A stretch of DNA of 64,000 nucleotides from Lunularia cruciata (taxonomy: Eukaryota > Streptophyta > Marchantiopsida > Lunulariales > Lunulariaceae), in assembly GCA_948567375.1 (NCBI GenBank), contig OX419756.1:20961001-21025000 (forward strand), given 5' to 3'. The notes under the pieces are model-generated. The model was not told the DNA's origin. It ran no database searches and worked only from the letters and a program-made list of their open reading frames with translations. The translations under genes and the position numbers were made by a program. How positions within the stretch are numbered: position 1 is the stretch's first letter; each line of letters begins with the position of its first letter. Positions 11,340-21,980 of the stretch are shown piece by piece.

Positions 11340-12309
11340 AAACGAGTGCGACAATTGGTAGATATGTGCCCAATACGGCCACAATTTTAACAACGGCGTT
11401 GTTCTCCTTGAGCCCCTTCTCCTCGTGGGGCTCCATCTCTTCGTTCTTCTACCCGTCCCCGCTCTCCTTGAAGTGGTCGTGCTCCTCGATCCCAAAATCA
11501 AAGGTTGCCCAATTCCATTGGTACTGGTCCACCCATGTGTGGCATTTCTGCGCGATAATGTTGAGGTGGAACTACTCCTTCACCTCCACCTAATGCTCCT
11601 ACTATTCTTTGCGCACAAGCAATGGCTTCAAATATTGTGCGAGGGTTTTGCACCATGACTTCTTGGCAAATCCGCTCTTTCAACCCTCGTTTGAAATTGT
11701 CGAGAGCCTCTGCTAGACTCATGTCGGTGATTGCAACTTGTAGATCCAAAACACCTCCACATACTCTTGTATGCTATTCTTCTGTCTCAATCCCCATAGT
11801 CGGGTTCGAGCCATCTGCACAGAATCCACCAATTGGAAATTCTTCAGCAATCCTTCTTGCATTGCTGTCCATGTGACCTCCCTTCTCTCTGCCAGCATGG
11901 ATCGTTCCCAAGCATCATACCATGTGAGAGCTTTATCCGTCAAGTACCCACATGCAAACACGCCTGCAGCATGCTCAATGATCTCTATTGAGAACAATCG
12001 GAAATATCGATTCATTCTCAAGATCCAATTTTCCACTACTCCCATCGTACGCTGCCCCTTGTAAGGCTCGATGTTGCAGGTCTTCTTCATCCGGAGTAGC
12101 AATGTGGCTTCACCGTTGATAGGGTTTGTAGGCACGGGTGCCTCTCCAAGCACTTCAATCGCAGGCACAAGGTTTTGAGGTGGCTCTTCTTCTTGCATGC
12201 CTTGATCATTCCTCAGGATCTGCACTTGACTTTGTAATGTCTCCATGGTCATCTTAATCTCTCTAAATTCATTCAACATCCCTTGCATTCCTTGCACCAG
12301 CTCTTGCAA
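11340..12309 (-). pseudogene. A1 gag
   Basis: The frame at 12309-11719 starts with a coiled-coil-like N-terminus (MQELVQGMQGMLNEFREIK) and a capsid region with IEPYKGQ, WILRMNRYF, TDKALTWYDAWE and ARTRLWGLRQ. It shifts frame to 11749-11498 (ALDNFKRGLKERICQEVMV). A zinc knuckle of CX2CX4HX4C form follows near 11360-11400 (GRIGHISTNC), with a TAA stop inside the first CX2C. Gag forms the particle and packages the RNA. Several disruptions make it a pseudogene. Confidence 0.87.
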
Positions 12310-12911
12310 CTACGGATCCATGGTTCTTGCAACATCCAATTGCTAACGTCTACTTCAATACAGAGTCAATATAATCACTCTAGAATGCGCACGAACTATT
12401 GGAACTACCATTGGGACCTCAAAAGCTATCACTCGTTGATAATACTCCTCACCAAAATTCCTAACCACTAAATCTCTAAACATCACTTTTGGCCTCACTA
12501 CATAACAGATTTCTACTTGAGTGTTGAAAGGGAGAGGATTTGGGACATTCATATCCATTTTATCATAATAGAATGTAGATTGTCAAATCCCACTCTCTGT
12601 CATATATCACCATAGGTAGAATCACCGGGTTTAGTGAGTTCATCACTCTGTCCATGAATTCCGCACCAAAGTGATAAACTAGCGCTACCCTCATCTGCTC
12701 ATGCTGGATGTACATAACCTTGATGTGGAATGGGTTTGAGAATGGAAAGCTAGGTGCGGGAAATTGTCCCCCCGGCGCATCCATCCCATCCGCTCTCTAA
12801 AGTCCTTCCTAAGTCAAGCGATTACTCTATGTTCTCCACCTCACATTACTCAGTTTCAGTAGTTTGTGCTATTCCAAGAGGGGTGATCCACTCTCTTGGA
12901 CTAGAACACTC
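12310..12911 (-). other. A1 5' leader between PBS and gag
   Basis: About 600 bases separate the primer-binding site from the gag start. Two short frames here (12355-12558 and 12563-12784) share a FGxEFxxRVx-type stretch with each other (NFGEEYYQRVI and HFGAEFMDRVM), so they may be remnants of a duplicated small leader segment. No known domain is recognised. Confidence 0.45.
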
Positions 12912-12923
12912 GCTCTGATACCA
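12912..12923 (-). other. A1 primer-binding site, initiator Met tRNA
   Basis: On the minus strand, one base after the LTR end, the sequence is tggtatcagagc. This is the canonical plant retrotransposon PBS complementary to the 3' end of initiator methionine tRNA. Confidence 0.93.
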
Positions 12924-12924
12924 T

Positions 12925-13659
12925 TGTAATACTCCGAGGACAAGAGAAGAGAGAAAACACAGATTGCACACTCAAACATTCGATGCCCCAAGGGAGCACC
13001 TTCTCTTTATTATATAGACAAAGAGGATCTCTTCCAAGGAAGCTCCACCATAGGATTAGGGACACAGATAGGTGACATGTTAGCAAGCTCCACCCTTGGA
13101 TTACTTACTTGGATGGGTGACCTGTCTGGTCTAGGTCCTATCTGGTTGGTCAAACAAGCTTTGACCGGAAGGAATCTTTTAGGGAATCTTCCTGTAGGAA
13201 TCTCAGAATCACGTAAGGTACCATTGGAAAGCTCTCAATGAGACAAAGCAAGGGGGAAGGAAGGCCAGCCTCTCCTCCGTTTGGGGAGGAATCTGCACAT
13301 TTTTTAGGCCTAATTCATCCGTTTAGGCCTCCGAAATTGCCTTCAAAGATTTCAGGCATATTTCGGTTCCTACTCTATTAGTAGAAGTCCCCTTTTGGTG
13401 ATACCTCTTTCTGATCTGTTTAGTCCATCATGAGTAACATCCTTCCAGATGTTACCAAACCAATTCTCACCTTTAAATCATATGTTTAGCTATTGGTTCT
13501 AAGGTTCTCAAGTCTATTTTGGTTTCTGCCCTATTAGTAGAAGTACTCTTTTGGTGATACTTCTATCTGATCTATTTTGACCATCATGTATAAAATCATT
13601 CTAGATGTTACCAAACCAAATTTCACATCTAGATCCTATGGCTAACCCTTGGTATTACA
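12925..13659 (-). repeat. A1 5' LTR
   Basis: 735 bp, matching 7061-7796 with about 96 percent identity by eye. The same internal tandem duplication is present. It is the 5' LTR in the minus orientation, next to the primer-binding site. Confidence 0.93.
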
Positions 13660-13782
13660 ATCAACAAAAGTGTGCATTTAAAGAGATGTAGAGTTACTTC
13701 ACTTCACTGCATAATTGAGATATGCTAAATTGGAGTAGGGACTAAAGTTGTTGATTCTCTATTTTTGCATACAAATCTATCA

Positions 13783-14014
13783 TGGCTGAATCCACTACAA
13801 GTTCCATCACATGCAAGAAGCTTGACAAAGGCAACTATGCGGTATGGAAACTATGCATGAAGCATTTACTTATGGGACACAAACTATGGGAGCTTGTTAG
13901 TGGAGAGGAGATGAAGCTAGAAGGAGATGATAAGAGTCCAAAGGTAGGGCAATAGAAGAAGCAAGCCAACCAAGTCTTGAATTACCTAATGATTTCTATT
14001 TTTGTCGCATTGTG
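13783..14014 (+). pseudogene. Copia gag, N-terminal fragment
   Basis: It opens MAESTTSSITCKKLDKGNY and continues AVWKLCMKHLLMGHKLWELV. This is the typical N-terminus of plant Ty1/copia gag, with the L-x-G-x-NY-xxW pattern. One in-frame TAG follows KVGQ. The frame is cut at 14014 by solo LTR A2 and resumes at 39576-39793 in the same phase if the insertion and one copy of the target repeat are removed. Confidence 0.85.
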
Positions 14015-14287
14015 TGTAGTTCCAATAGCTAGACAGATGATCTAGAGATGAAATTTGGTTTGGTAACATTTGGAAGGATGTTATACATGATGGAATAAGT
14101 AGATCAGACAGGGGTATCACCAACAGAATACTTCTACTAATAGGCTAGAAACCAAAATATGCTTGGAAACTTTAGAATCAATAGCTAGGCATATGATCTA
14201 GAAATGAAACTTGGGGTGGCAACATCTAGAAAGATGTTACATATGATGGAGAAAGTAGATCAAATAGAAGTATCACCAAAAGAGCAT
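14015..14287 (+). repeat. A2: solo family A LTR, left piece
   Basis: It is the reverse complement of the end of the A1 LTR, starting TGTAGTTCC and containing both tandem subunits (ttggtttggtaac...gatgttat and ggcaac...gatgttac). Together with 37730-37778, ~38473-38740 and ~39433-39575 it adds up to about 733 bp, which equals one LTR, so A2 is a single solo LTR broken by E, D1 and D2. Flanks ttgtg (14010-14014) and gtgtg (39576-39580) match at four of five bases. Confidence 0.87.
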
Positions 14288-14842
14288 TGTTGTGCATATA
14301 AACATTGCTACACAACATACATTGTTGTCAACATCATACACTATAGAAGCACAACTCACACATAAGTCATACAAAGACTCTAAAGTGGCATAATAATCAG
14401 ATTGTTTACCACTCTCAACTCAACTCAACTTAGATCAATACTTGATTTGTCATTCTATAAACTCCCAACAACTAGGCACTGATTACAGTCAAGCCACACC
14501 CACTCAAGCATAGAGAATCCAGGTGATGCTTGCCGGCCTCTATCCACCATAGCCAGGAACTCGAAGACTCAACATCAGAGAAGTGAGCTCTTTGGAGCTG
14601 CACTTTGAAAGTATACCCCCTGGACTCAAGCTAGGTCTGAACCCTAATGGTCCCGCTGATGGCACACTCAACAATGCAAACGGTGCAAAGTGATGGTGGG
14701 CCCCGCCATGAAGTCAGTACCCCAAACATGAAATCTGACTGTCGGAGAGTAGTCTATAAGTAATTGTTGAAATAACTCTAACTACTATCGTTGGAACTCT
14801 AGTGTTCGAGCATCTAGATGCAACACTACAAATGGCGTGACA
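14288..14842 (-). repeat. E 3' LTR
   Basis: The 555-bp LTR starts TGTTGTGCATAT and ends GGCGTGACA. From about 14392 on it matches 37266-37724. A similar but diverged copy lies at 62216-62680. Confidence 0.85.
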
Positions 14843-14844
14843 GC

Positions 14845-14949
14845 TGTTGTGTATATATACATAGCTACACAACATACATCACTGTCAACATCATACACTA
14901 TAGAAGCACAACTCACACATAAGTCATACATAGACTCTAAAGTGCCACA
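14845..14949 (-). repeat. Extra copy of the first ~105 bp of the E LTR
   Basis: Starting tgttgtgtatatatac, it repeats the first ~105 bases of the LTR (cacaacatacat, catacactatagaagcacaactcacac, agtcatac, gactctaaagtg) immediately inside the LTR. The other E LTR lacks this module. An aberrant reverse-transcription or recombination event could explain both. Confidence 0.75.
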
Positions 14950-15117
14950 TCGCCTCCCTAGCTAGCAGTTAGGTCCCTCTAACTCCAAATAGCCATCTAC
15001 TCTAAGTATATAGCATACCCTATAATGGGCAAAGATCAGGAGGCAGGGTGCTATGGAGCCCCATCGTTAGTCGCCTGTCTGCAATCTATACCATATAAAG
15101 AATGAACCAACTATAGG

Positions 15118-15373
15118 TCAAGTACATCTAGGACCTAACCATTGTCCCTGAGGAACCACTATGAAGGGAGGAGTCATACATGCCATATGCCATCCTCTCA
15201 AACAGCTATCACACACTAACATAGTAGCAACTCCACCAGAAGAGCCACATAACATACACCTCAAGCCTGCACGTACAAGTGCCAAGCTTGGGTCTATAGT
15301 ACCATCAATGTTTGGGAGGTGGCATGGTGCATAATTGCGCACATGATCCTTCCAAACAACACCATCACGTCCT
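15118..15373 (-). pseudogene. E PHD finger downstream of integrase
   Basis: The frame reads GRDGVVWKDHVRNYAPCHLP and then a PHD finger: CMLC, nine residues, LVCDSC, RGWHMAC, then PPFIVVPQGQW and a final Cys. This is the C4HC3 zinc ligand order with the typical LxCDxC..GWHxxC..PP..VPxGxW pattern. The seventh ligand is Gly (WLGPRC for WxCPRC). It lies after integrase in the same orientation. PHD fingers read histone H3 tails, so a chromatin-targeting role like that of chromodomains is inferred. Confidence 0.85.
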
Positions 15374-16340
15374 TATAACACAAGGACTCAAGATGGAAAA
15401 ACCTCACGTACTCTCAAGATAGTGCGGCTTGTCAAAACATCAAGTGTTGTCGGTGCTGTCTATTGTAGATATACATAGTCTCTTGGATGAAATCAACAAA
15501 TCAAGGGTTTATAGCCTCCTTGAATGGTAGCATAGCATAAAGTATCTCTATGCTGAGCAATTGCCAAGTTCTCAAAGGCCATCGGTATCACTCTCCAAAA
15601 GATCTTTGCCCGCTGAGAACATACGCTCATCCATACATCGGGGTCATCCAAGTCCAAAACTACAGTAGCATCTCAATGAATGGTTGTAGGTAAATCTGGA
15701 TCTTGTCCATAGAGTAGAAAGTATAGAGAGAAGGATGCTAAGGAGGCTTGACGGCTGAACCAATAGCCCCTGGCCAACCAAGGTAACTGGAGATCCCAAT
15801 CTCCCAAGTGGCCTCTCTGCAAACCATACTTTTGCAATCCTCTCTTCATCGTCTGAACCACTCTCTCTGCTAAGCCATCTACCTCAAGGTGATTTTGAGA
15901 TGTAGTACAATGATCAATCAAGGCCTTATCACATAAGACCTGAAACTCCCCCAAGAACTTTGTACCCTGATCAATCAAAACCTCAACTGGTGCACCAAAA
16001 TGACTAAGAACTCGATCCAAGAACAAGTAAGCCATCCCTTCACTAGACTTGTTAGGAAGTACCACCAACTCAATCCACTTGGAGAAGTGCTCCACCATCA
16101 CCAAAACATACCGATGATGTCTCACAGTCAACGGTAAAGGTCCAACAAACTCCAAACTCCAATGGTAACCCAATCCCATGATAGGTAATGGGTGTAACTA
16201 TGGTGTAGGAGCATTGAATGATGCTCTAACTCGGTCACAAACCACACATCTAGCAACAAACTATTGTACCTCAATCTGCATACCACACCACCAATAATGA
16301 CTCTAGAGTAAGCTTTATGTACACTTTACTCCAAAATGTC
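15374..16340 (-). pseudogene. E integrase
   Basis: The zinc-binding half is visible in broken frames (RHALEELGHFGVKC, ARCVVCDRVRASF) near 16370-16220. The core, open at 16179-15673, has LEFVGPLP, LIDQGTKF and GLAERVVQTMKRGL, so the first catalytic Asp is Glu while the second Asp and the Glu are kept. Downstream, in frame with stops, is a conserved tail with a P-R-D-Y-V-Y-L motif leading to the PHD finger. Integrase inserts the cDNA into the host chromosome. Confidence 0.85.
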
Positions 16341-16344
16341 CTAA

Positions 16345-17014
16345 CTCCTCAAGAGCATGACGGACCAACTGTGGTCTCTGAGATGGAAGTGGTACTACTT
16401 GTATCTACCATCCTCCCATACACAAAAAAGGTGTCTGCCCTCCAATTTGAACCGTCTGGCTTGCTGAAGGACATGGTTTCTCTCCTTGGCCCCAACTATG
16501 CCACCCACAACGCCAGTGCAAAGATAGTCCATCACTAAGACATCACCATGAATGTCTTGCTGAACTATACCAATATCTTCACTCTTTGGATTTGTGACCT
16601 CAATAACTCCTCCTGTATGCGATGAGAGAGATACCACCAAAGCCTCTGAAAATATACATAGAAAGGCCGATGCATGCCAACTTGGCACCATTCCTCATTT
16701 GTCTCACCATGCTCATAAGCTCCGGTCTGATCCTGCTAGCTGGGACATGGGTTTCTACTCAACCCATTTGCATCACGGTTCACCACTCCAGGTTTGTGAA
16801 CAACCGGGAATCATACTCCTATAAAATCAAAGCCCATCGTGCAAGCTTCCCTGAAAGCTTGTCGGACTCCATCAACCACTTCAATGGCTGATGATCAATG
16901 ATGAGAGTGAAGGGGTTACCAAATAGGTAACATTGGAAATGTGCTACTGCCCACACTGATGCCAAGCACTCTCCCTCATATGAACTATACTTCACTTTCG
17001 CTGAATTGTTGGAG
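16345..17014 (-). pseudogene. E RNase H C-terminal half and linker
   Basis: Immediately beside the F insertion the frame reads NNSAKVKYSSYEGECLA, VWAVAHFQCYLFG, LIIDHQPLKWLMESDKL and SGKLARWALIL, the second half of a gypsy RNase H. The first half (HTDWSMLELGAVL...YASRS) lies at about 30.55-30.66 kb, the other side of F. The linker to integrase is decayed. Confidence 0.88.
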
Positions 17015-17612
17015 TGTAACAACCCGGCAAATATCACTTTTGCGGTAATCGGGTAAGTAAAGTTTGTTCCCGCAGAGATACGAGTCAAAAATGTCCAAAT
17101 ATGAAGTAAAGTAACAATTTCAGTTCTTCTTGAGTTCTTCTTTAGTCTCTCAGGTAGAAACCACACCCAGAAGAGAGTAACAAGCACTGACTCGTAGTCT
17201 TGTCACAAATTAACACTCCATAATCACAACTCCATCAATTATTTCCAAACAATCTTGATTGTGATGATTCAGGCTCTCCCGAAAACAGCACTTCCCTGCA
17301 AAACGACTTCGCCTCAGAATTGTGTTCTACCCCTCCATTGAAGGCACAACTTCCTCGATCAAAATTGCTTCACATCAACTTCGCACTGCACTCACAAATG
17401 CAAAATACTACCAACACTACAATTCCTCTCAGATCTGTCAAGGCATTGCTTCGATTGCACTTCACTCAGGATCAAACATACAGAATGAAGATCAAGGTTG
17501 TGGAATCTAACATCCAACAAGCACTCTGACTGCACTTCAAATTTCTCCAAACATTCACAAACACAATTGCAAAGTTGATACTCGGAATCAAGCTCAAGCG
17601 ACGAGCACTACT

Positions 17613-20037
17613 TCACAGCACTTCTTCCTCGGCTTTCAAACCCGAACCCAAAGTAATCTTACTTCCTACTATTCTTTCCTCGGGTTTCACAACTCTTACA
17701 TCTTCTACCAGATCCAGCAATTCTCTTTCCTGATCTGAAATTGCACTAGCGGGTAATCTATCTAACTCTTCATCTTTCGCCCCACTCTTCTCTACTGTCG
17801 CTGAGGCCAACTCCGAAGACATTTGGATCCCGATGTTATCTACGTCGGGTTTTGCTTTAACATCCTGCCGAAGCTTTTCTAACTCTATTCTTACTAAGTC
17901 TAATCTAATCGCGATATTGTCTTCTACTTCTAAGATCTTCCTATCTACACGAGTTCTCAATTTAATCAACAAGACATTCAAATCTGTATCTTTCGCTTCC
18001 CTTTGCCTCGTCCCCTGCACTAACAGCTTCAACTCGTGCAGACGCGCTTCTTCAATTCGAACACTGGTCTCTGTACTTAGCATCGCGTTTACCCTGAGGA
18101 CTATCTCCTACAATGGCTCTAATCTTGTCTTCCTTTCTCGTTCTCGATCTGCAAGCCATTCCTCTCTGTACATCGCCAATTCTTCTTCAAATTCAGCCTT
18201 CACCGCGTCCTTCTCTTTCTCCTTCTGTGCAACCTTTTCTTCCTGATTACGAAGTAAGTCTCGTAATCTCTCTTCTTCTCCATATCTCGCAGCCAACTCT
18301 CGCTGCCAGAGTTGCTTCTTCTCCTCCATACTCTCCATCACTCGATCGAGCTCTTGATCCTTTGATGCTACTCTCGCCATAGCATGGATGAGCTCTACTC
18401 TTGAATCAGCAAACTGCTGCTTCAAGATTTCAAATTCAGCTACTTGTCTCTCCCTTATGACGTCACTCTTCCTCGCAAGATCCTCTCGATAGCTCACTTC
18501 TCTCCTCAGGTCTTCGATTACCTGACTTCTCTCCACTGCTTCCACTTGCAGTACTTCTCTCTCCTTCTCACCTCGGGTTATACTCTTCTTCAACTCTGAG
18601 TTTTCTTCTTCTAATCTCGATACCACCTGCAATACAGTCTTTACCTCTGGACAAGTCGACCGCATCTCCTTCTTCTTCTTCTCCAACTTCACCAACAGCA
18701 GGCATACTACCATCTGCAGGTAATCTACTCCATTACTGATACCTTTGTCCTCCTTCGGAGTAGTTTCTCTTCTTTCTTCGTGTTCTCCCGATACTCGCCC
18801 TCTTCTCTGGAGCCTTCGTATCGGAATTGATGCCTCACTGCCCGAGCTTCCTTCTACCTCTTCCTTCACTCTACCCGGTCCCGCTTCACCCTTCGCCTTA
18901 CGTCTTGAGCAAATTCCTCGATGTATTGTGATCTTCTTCTCCTCAAAGCACCGGTACGTCATCTTCCAGCGCCGCATTGTCTTCGGCTTTTACTTCGGCT
19001 TGAATTTCTCCTTCGTATTCTTCAAGCGCTGGTGCCGAGGTCATTTCTCCACCGTCTTCACTATCACTGCTTGTATCTCCACTCAGCAGTGTCAGCTCAG
19101 GTTCTTCCTCACGTTCCGAGTCCTCCGTCTTGAGCTCGGCTTTGCCTTCTGAGTCTTCATCTTCCGACTCAATCACCACCATTTCTCGCCTCGGGTTATT
19201 TTTCTGCATCTTCCGAGGTTTCTTGTTTTCTTCGGCGTCTGCTTGCCAAGTTCTCTTCTTTGTCGGGGTACTTTCAACGACCTCCACGTTCTTCCCTGTC
19301 TTCGCGTAGTAATTGTCTGCGCTCCGGATTTGGAGAATGTATTGCTGCTCCTCCGCGTCGACTTCTCTTCTCAAATCAGGATGGAAATGAGACACCATTC
19401 GATTACGCTCAGCCACATTGAGCAGATTTAACCCAAGGTAAAAGTGGGCTGCAAATGGTACGATGTAGTGTGGAGGCGACTTATCTCGCAGATTCCACAC
19501 CATCTGCCTCGTTCTTCCGTGAAAGCACCTTGCCCAATTTATCGGTTCTCGTGCAAATAACTTGTGAAAGAACACCGCTTGGTGTTTCATCACATAGGTA
19601 GTTCTCTCCGGCTTCAAGAGGGCCATTAGTGCACTCACAATTCCCCTCCTCACTGGGTTCTTATAACTCTCAACTTTATACCCATTCTTCGTCCTCTTCG
19701 ACAAGAAGGCTTCTCTCACCTCCTGCGTTTCTTGAGCTATCTCTCCTTTCCCCAAGAACGTGGCCCCCTGCTCCGAGCCTGCCTCCTTCCCGAGTACGAG
19801 TCTCCAATCCGACTCTATCCAGCGAGCCGGATTTCCTCTCTTCCCTTCTTCCTCGGGACCATCGAGACATTTACTCTCGATGATTTCTATCATGAATCCT
19901 GGAAAACTTATGTTCCAATTCCATGCCAGAAAGGTGATCCGAAGTCGGCTCAAGACTTCGATCCTCGCGACTACATCTAATCTCCGAATTGCATGATTTC
20001 TCACTGCAAATTCGGAGTTCTTCTTCCCTCCTCCCAT
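17613..20037 (-). pseudogene. LTR-embedded coiled-coil ORF, copy 1 (F 3' LTR)
   Basis: Three consecutive minus-strand frames (20229-18943, 18977-18108, 18083-17613) form one broken ORF of about 800 codons. MGGGKKNSEFAVRNHAI at 20037 is the likeliest start, because it is conserved in all copies and lies downstream of the LTR TATA box. Order of parts: an N-terminal globular domain (YKVESYKNPVRRGI, TTYVMKHQAVFFHKLF, YIVPFAAHFYLGLNLLN), an acidic low-complexity region with Lys-rich patches (KKRTWQ, EDEDSEG), and a long Glu/Arg/Lys coiled coil (LEEENSELKKSI, MEEKKQLWQREL). A frameshift near 18960, a stop near 18107 and loss of the last residues by the 213-bp deletion break it. Function is unknown; the N-terminal part weakly recalls plant transposon-protein domains. 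Confidence 0.8.
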
Positions 20038-20194
20038 CTCTTCTGCTTTCTTTCGGTCTCTCGATTTCTCTCTCTCGACTTCTCCCTTACGCACTAACTT
20101 GAGGCCAACACTCTGTCTCTTTCCCCGATCACCTGCAAGACGACTCCTCAACGGCGAAGGAAAATTGTTTGACATTTCGTCGTTGCAGTTTCGA

Positions 20195-20202
20195 TTTTTA
20201 TA
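20195..20202 (-). promoter_or_regulatory. TATA box of the F LTR (3' copy)
   Basis: TATAAAAA on the minus strand, conserved at 30147-30154 and in F3 at 41962. Transcription would start about 25-30 bases downstream, near 20170, which places the LTR ORF in R/U5 at the very 5' end of the transcript. Confidence 0.6.
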
Positions 20203-20589
20203 GAGTTGCACTTCTTCGTCTTCCGTCACTTCGAGTTTCTACCAAGAAATCACACCTCCTACATGCACCCGTCATTGTCGCCCCACCTTCATGCGTATGA
20301 GCCGCCAATTTTGAAACCGCCCCTTCTTGAATTTCTTGCCCCGATGAAAGGTTGTTAGACTGTCTTTGCCTCGGGTTGAGCTCCCCTCCGATCCAAAGAC
20401 AATTTACTTCGTATCATTTGCTGACACGGCATTTCAGAGTACTTCGCCTTATGACCCGAGGTCACTTTACTTCGGGTTTCACCTCGAAGACAGTTTTCTT
20501 TGTCTTCTTCGGCCAACCAGGCGCAATCCGACTTCTCTATACACTTCTTCTGCTTTATTTTGAAAAAAACAAAAAATGTGGGCACCACA

Positions 20590-20606
20590 TACCCCCTCCC
20601 TCAAAT
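20590..20606 (-). other. F polypurine tract
   Basis: The minus strand reads catttgagggagggggta directly before the 3' LTR (TGTGGTGCCC). Its position and purine run fit the plus-strand primer. Confidence 0.75.
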
Positions 20607-20693
20607 GTGAGCGTCCCCGCGAACATAGACCTCGGGTGTCTTAGAAACTTCCGAGTCTATGGTCCAATATCTCCAAACTCTCCACCCGTTTAC

Positions 20694-21938
20694 TCAAGTG
20701 GCAAAAGGATTACCTTCCAAATCAACGAGTTGCATGGATCCATTTTCGTAGAGATGACAAACTCGATAGAGACCCATCCATCGCAAATGCAACTTGCCTG
20801 GAAAAAATATTCGGCGATTATCATATAACAAAACCAAATCCCCTTCTCGTATAGTCACAGGCTTGATTCTCTGATCGTGCCTGACTTTCCGCTGTGCTTG
20901 TACTTCTTTTGTGGTTTGCATTGCATCGTCTCTTTTCTCTTGTAACCACATCAGTTGTTGAATCCGAAGATCCTGACTTTCCTCTTCCGACATTCGTTCT
21001 TTGCACAGGACTCGATAAGTCGGAACTTCAAATTCAACTGGCAGTATGGGGTGCAAGCCATATGTCAAGAAGTATGGAGTTTGTTTGGTTGTAATCTTCT
21101 CTGTTGTCCGATAGGCCCATAACGCGGCTGGTAATTTTGTATCCCAGTCATAGGCATAATTGATAGTAACCTTATTCAAAATTTTACAAAGTAACCCATT
21201 CGCTTTTTCCGTTAAGCCATTCGCTTTTGGGTTATAAGGAGTCGTCTTCCGATGTTTAATCTGAAAATACTTGGTTAACTCCTCCATTACAGAGTTCAAA
21301 AAATGTGTTCCTCAGTCACTGACCAATTCCAGAGGACACCCATATCGGGAGATGATGTTTCGAAAGAAAAATTCCGCCACAGTTTCAGCATCATCTCTGC
21401 GAGTTGCTTCCGCTTCAACCATCTTGGTAGCGTAATCAGTGCAAACCAAAATATATCGCTTTCTTGTGACTCGGGTTACTGGTTGAATGGGACCCACAAA
21501 ATCAATACCCCATTTCTCAAAGGGGGCCAAAGGCAAAATTGGTTTCAAAGGCCATTGAGAAGTGGCCGTCGGCTTCCCCGTTCTCTGACACGCATCACAG
21601 CTTCAAATATGAGCATGTACATCTTTGTACATTGTAGGCCACCAATACCCTGCCGAAAGAATTTTCTTTACAATATTCTTCAGAGCATAGTGTCCTCCCG
21701 ATGCCTCGGAGTGTAAAGATTCAATTACTCCTCCTACTTTGTATGACTCCAAGCATCGTCGAAGTACTTCATCTTCGCCCATCTTAAATAAAATGCTGTG
21801 TTTAAGCTGGTACGGCCCCATTTTCTGGAGAAAGACTGCCCGCTGTTCCGGATCCATCCCCTCAGGACAATGGAGAGTATTCAGATAATTATATTCATCT
21901 GCATACCTCGTACTTCTCATTGCTGATAAGTGATACAA
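20694..21938 (-). pseudogene. F integrase
   Basis: Three frames (21938-21603, 21548-21312, 21299-20694) contain the zinc-binding H-H-C-C region (GGHYALKNIV, SAGYWWPTMYKD, then CDACQR) and the catalytic core. Core residues are D in IDFVGPI, D in LVSD and E in GLTEKANGLL, so the DDE triad is kept. A TGA at 21312-21314 replaces the Arg codon of the usual SDRGTHF stretch. The C-terminus (REGDLVLLYDNR, HLRWMGLYRV) has no chromodomain. Confidence 0.92.
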
Positions 21939-21980
21939 CTCTTCGTCAGGGAACCGATCGTCAATTTCCCACTCCTGGTC

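Larger units (their letters stand above)
7061..13659 (-). mobile_element. A1: complete chromodomain Ty3/gypsy retrotransposon
   Basis: The element is 6599 bp, bounded by LTRs of 736 and 735 bp that start TGTAATACTCC and end ATTACA. Exact 5-bp target-site duplications atcaa lie at 7056-7060 and 13660-13664. The coding order on the minus strand is gag, protease, RT, RNase H, integrase, chromodomain, which defines a chromovirus. It has a Met-tRNA primer-binding site and a purine tract. The LTRs differ at roughly 25 positions plus short indels by eye, and the frames carry stops and frameshifts. It is complete in structure but inactive, and inserted in the leader of the copia element. Confidence 0.95.
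17015..20589 (-). repeat. F 3' LTR (3575 bp, with a ~213-bp deletion)
   Basis: It matches 26759-30546 over its full length except that about 213 bases corresponding to ~27367-27580 are absent. The junction at ~17622 reads cacagcacttcttcctcgg, and the other copy has actt at both ends of the missing piece, as in a microhomology deletion. A TATAAAAA box lies at 20195-20202 on the minus strand. By eye the two LTRs differ by several percent, mostly transitions. Confidence 0.94.

Noticed and set aside
17833-18246. Antisense ORFs of 80-140 codons across the F LTRs (for example 17833-18246, 27784-28197, 43939-44418)
   Set aside because: They are Ser/Leu-rich mirror images of the coiled-coil ORF (Glu/Lys codons read backwards) and recur only because the sense ORF is conserved.
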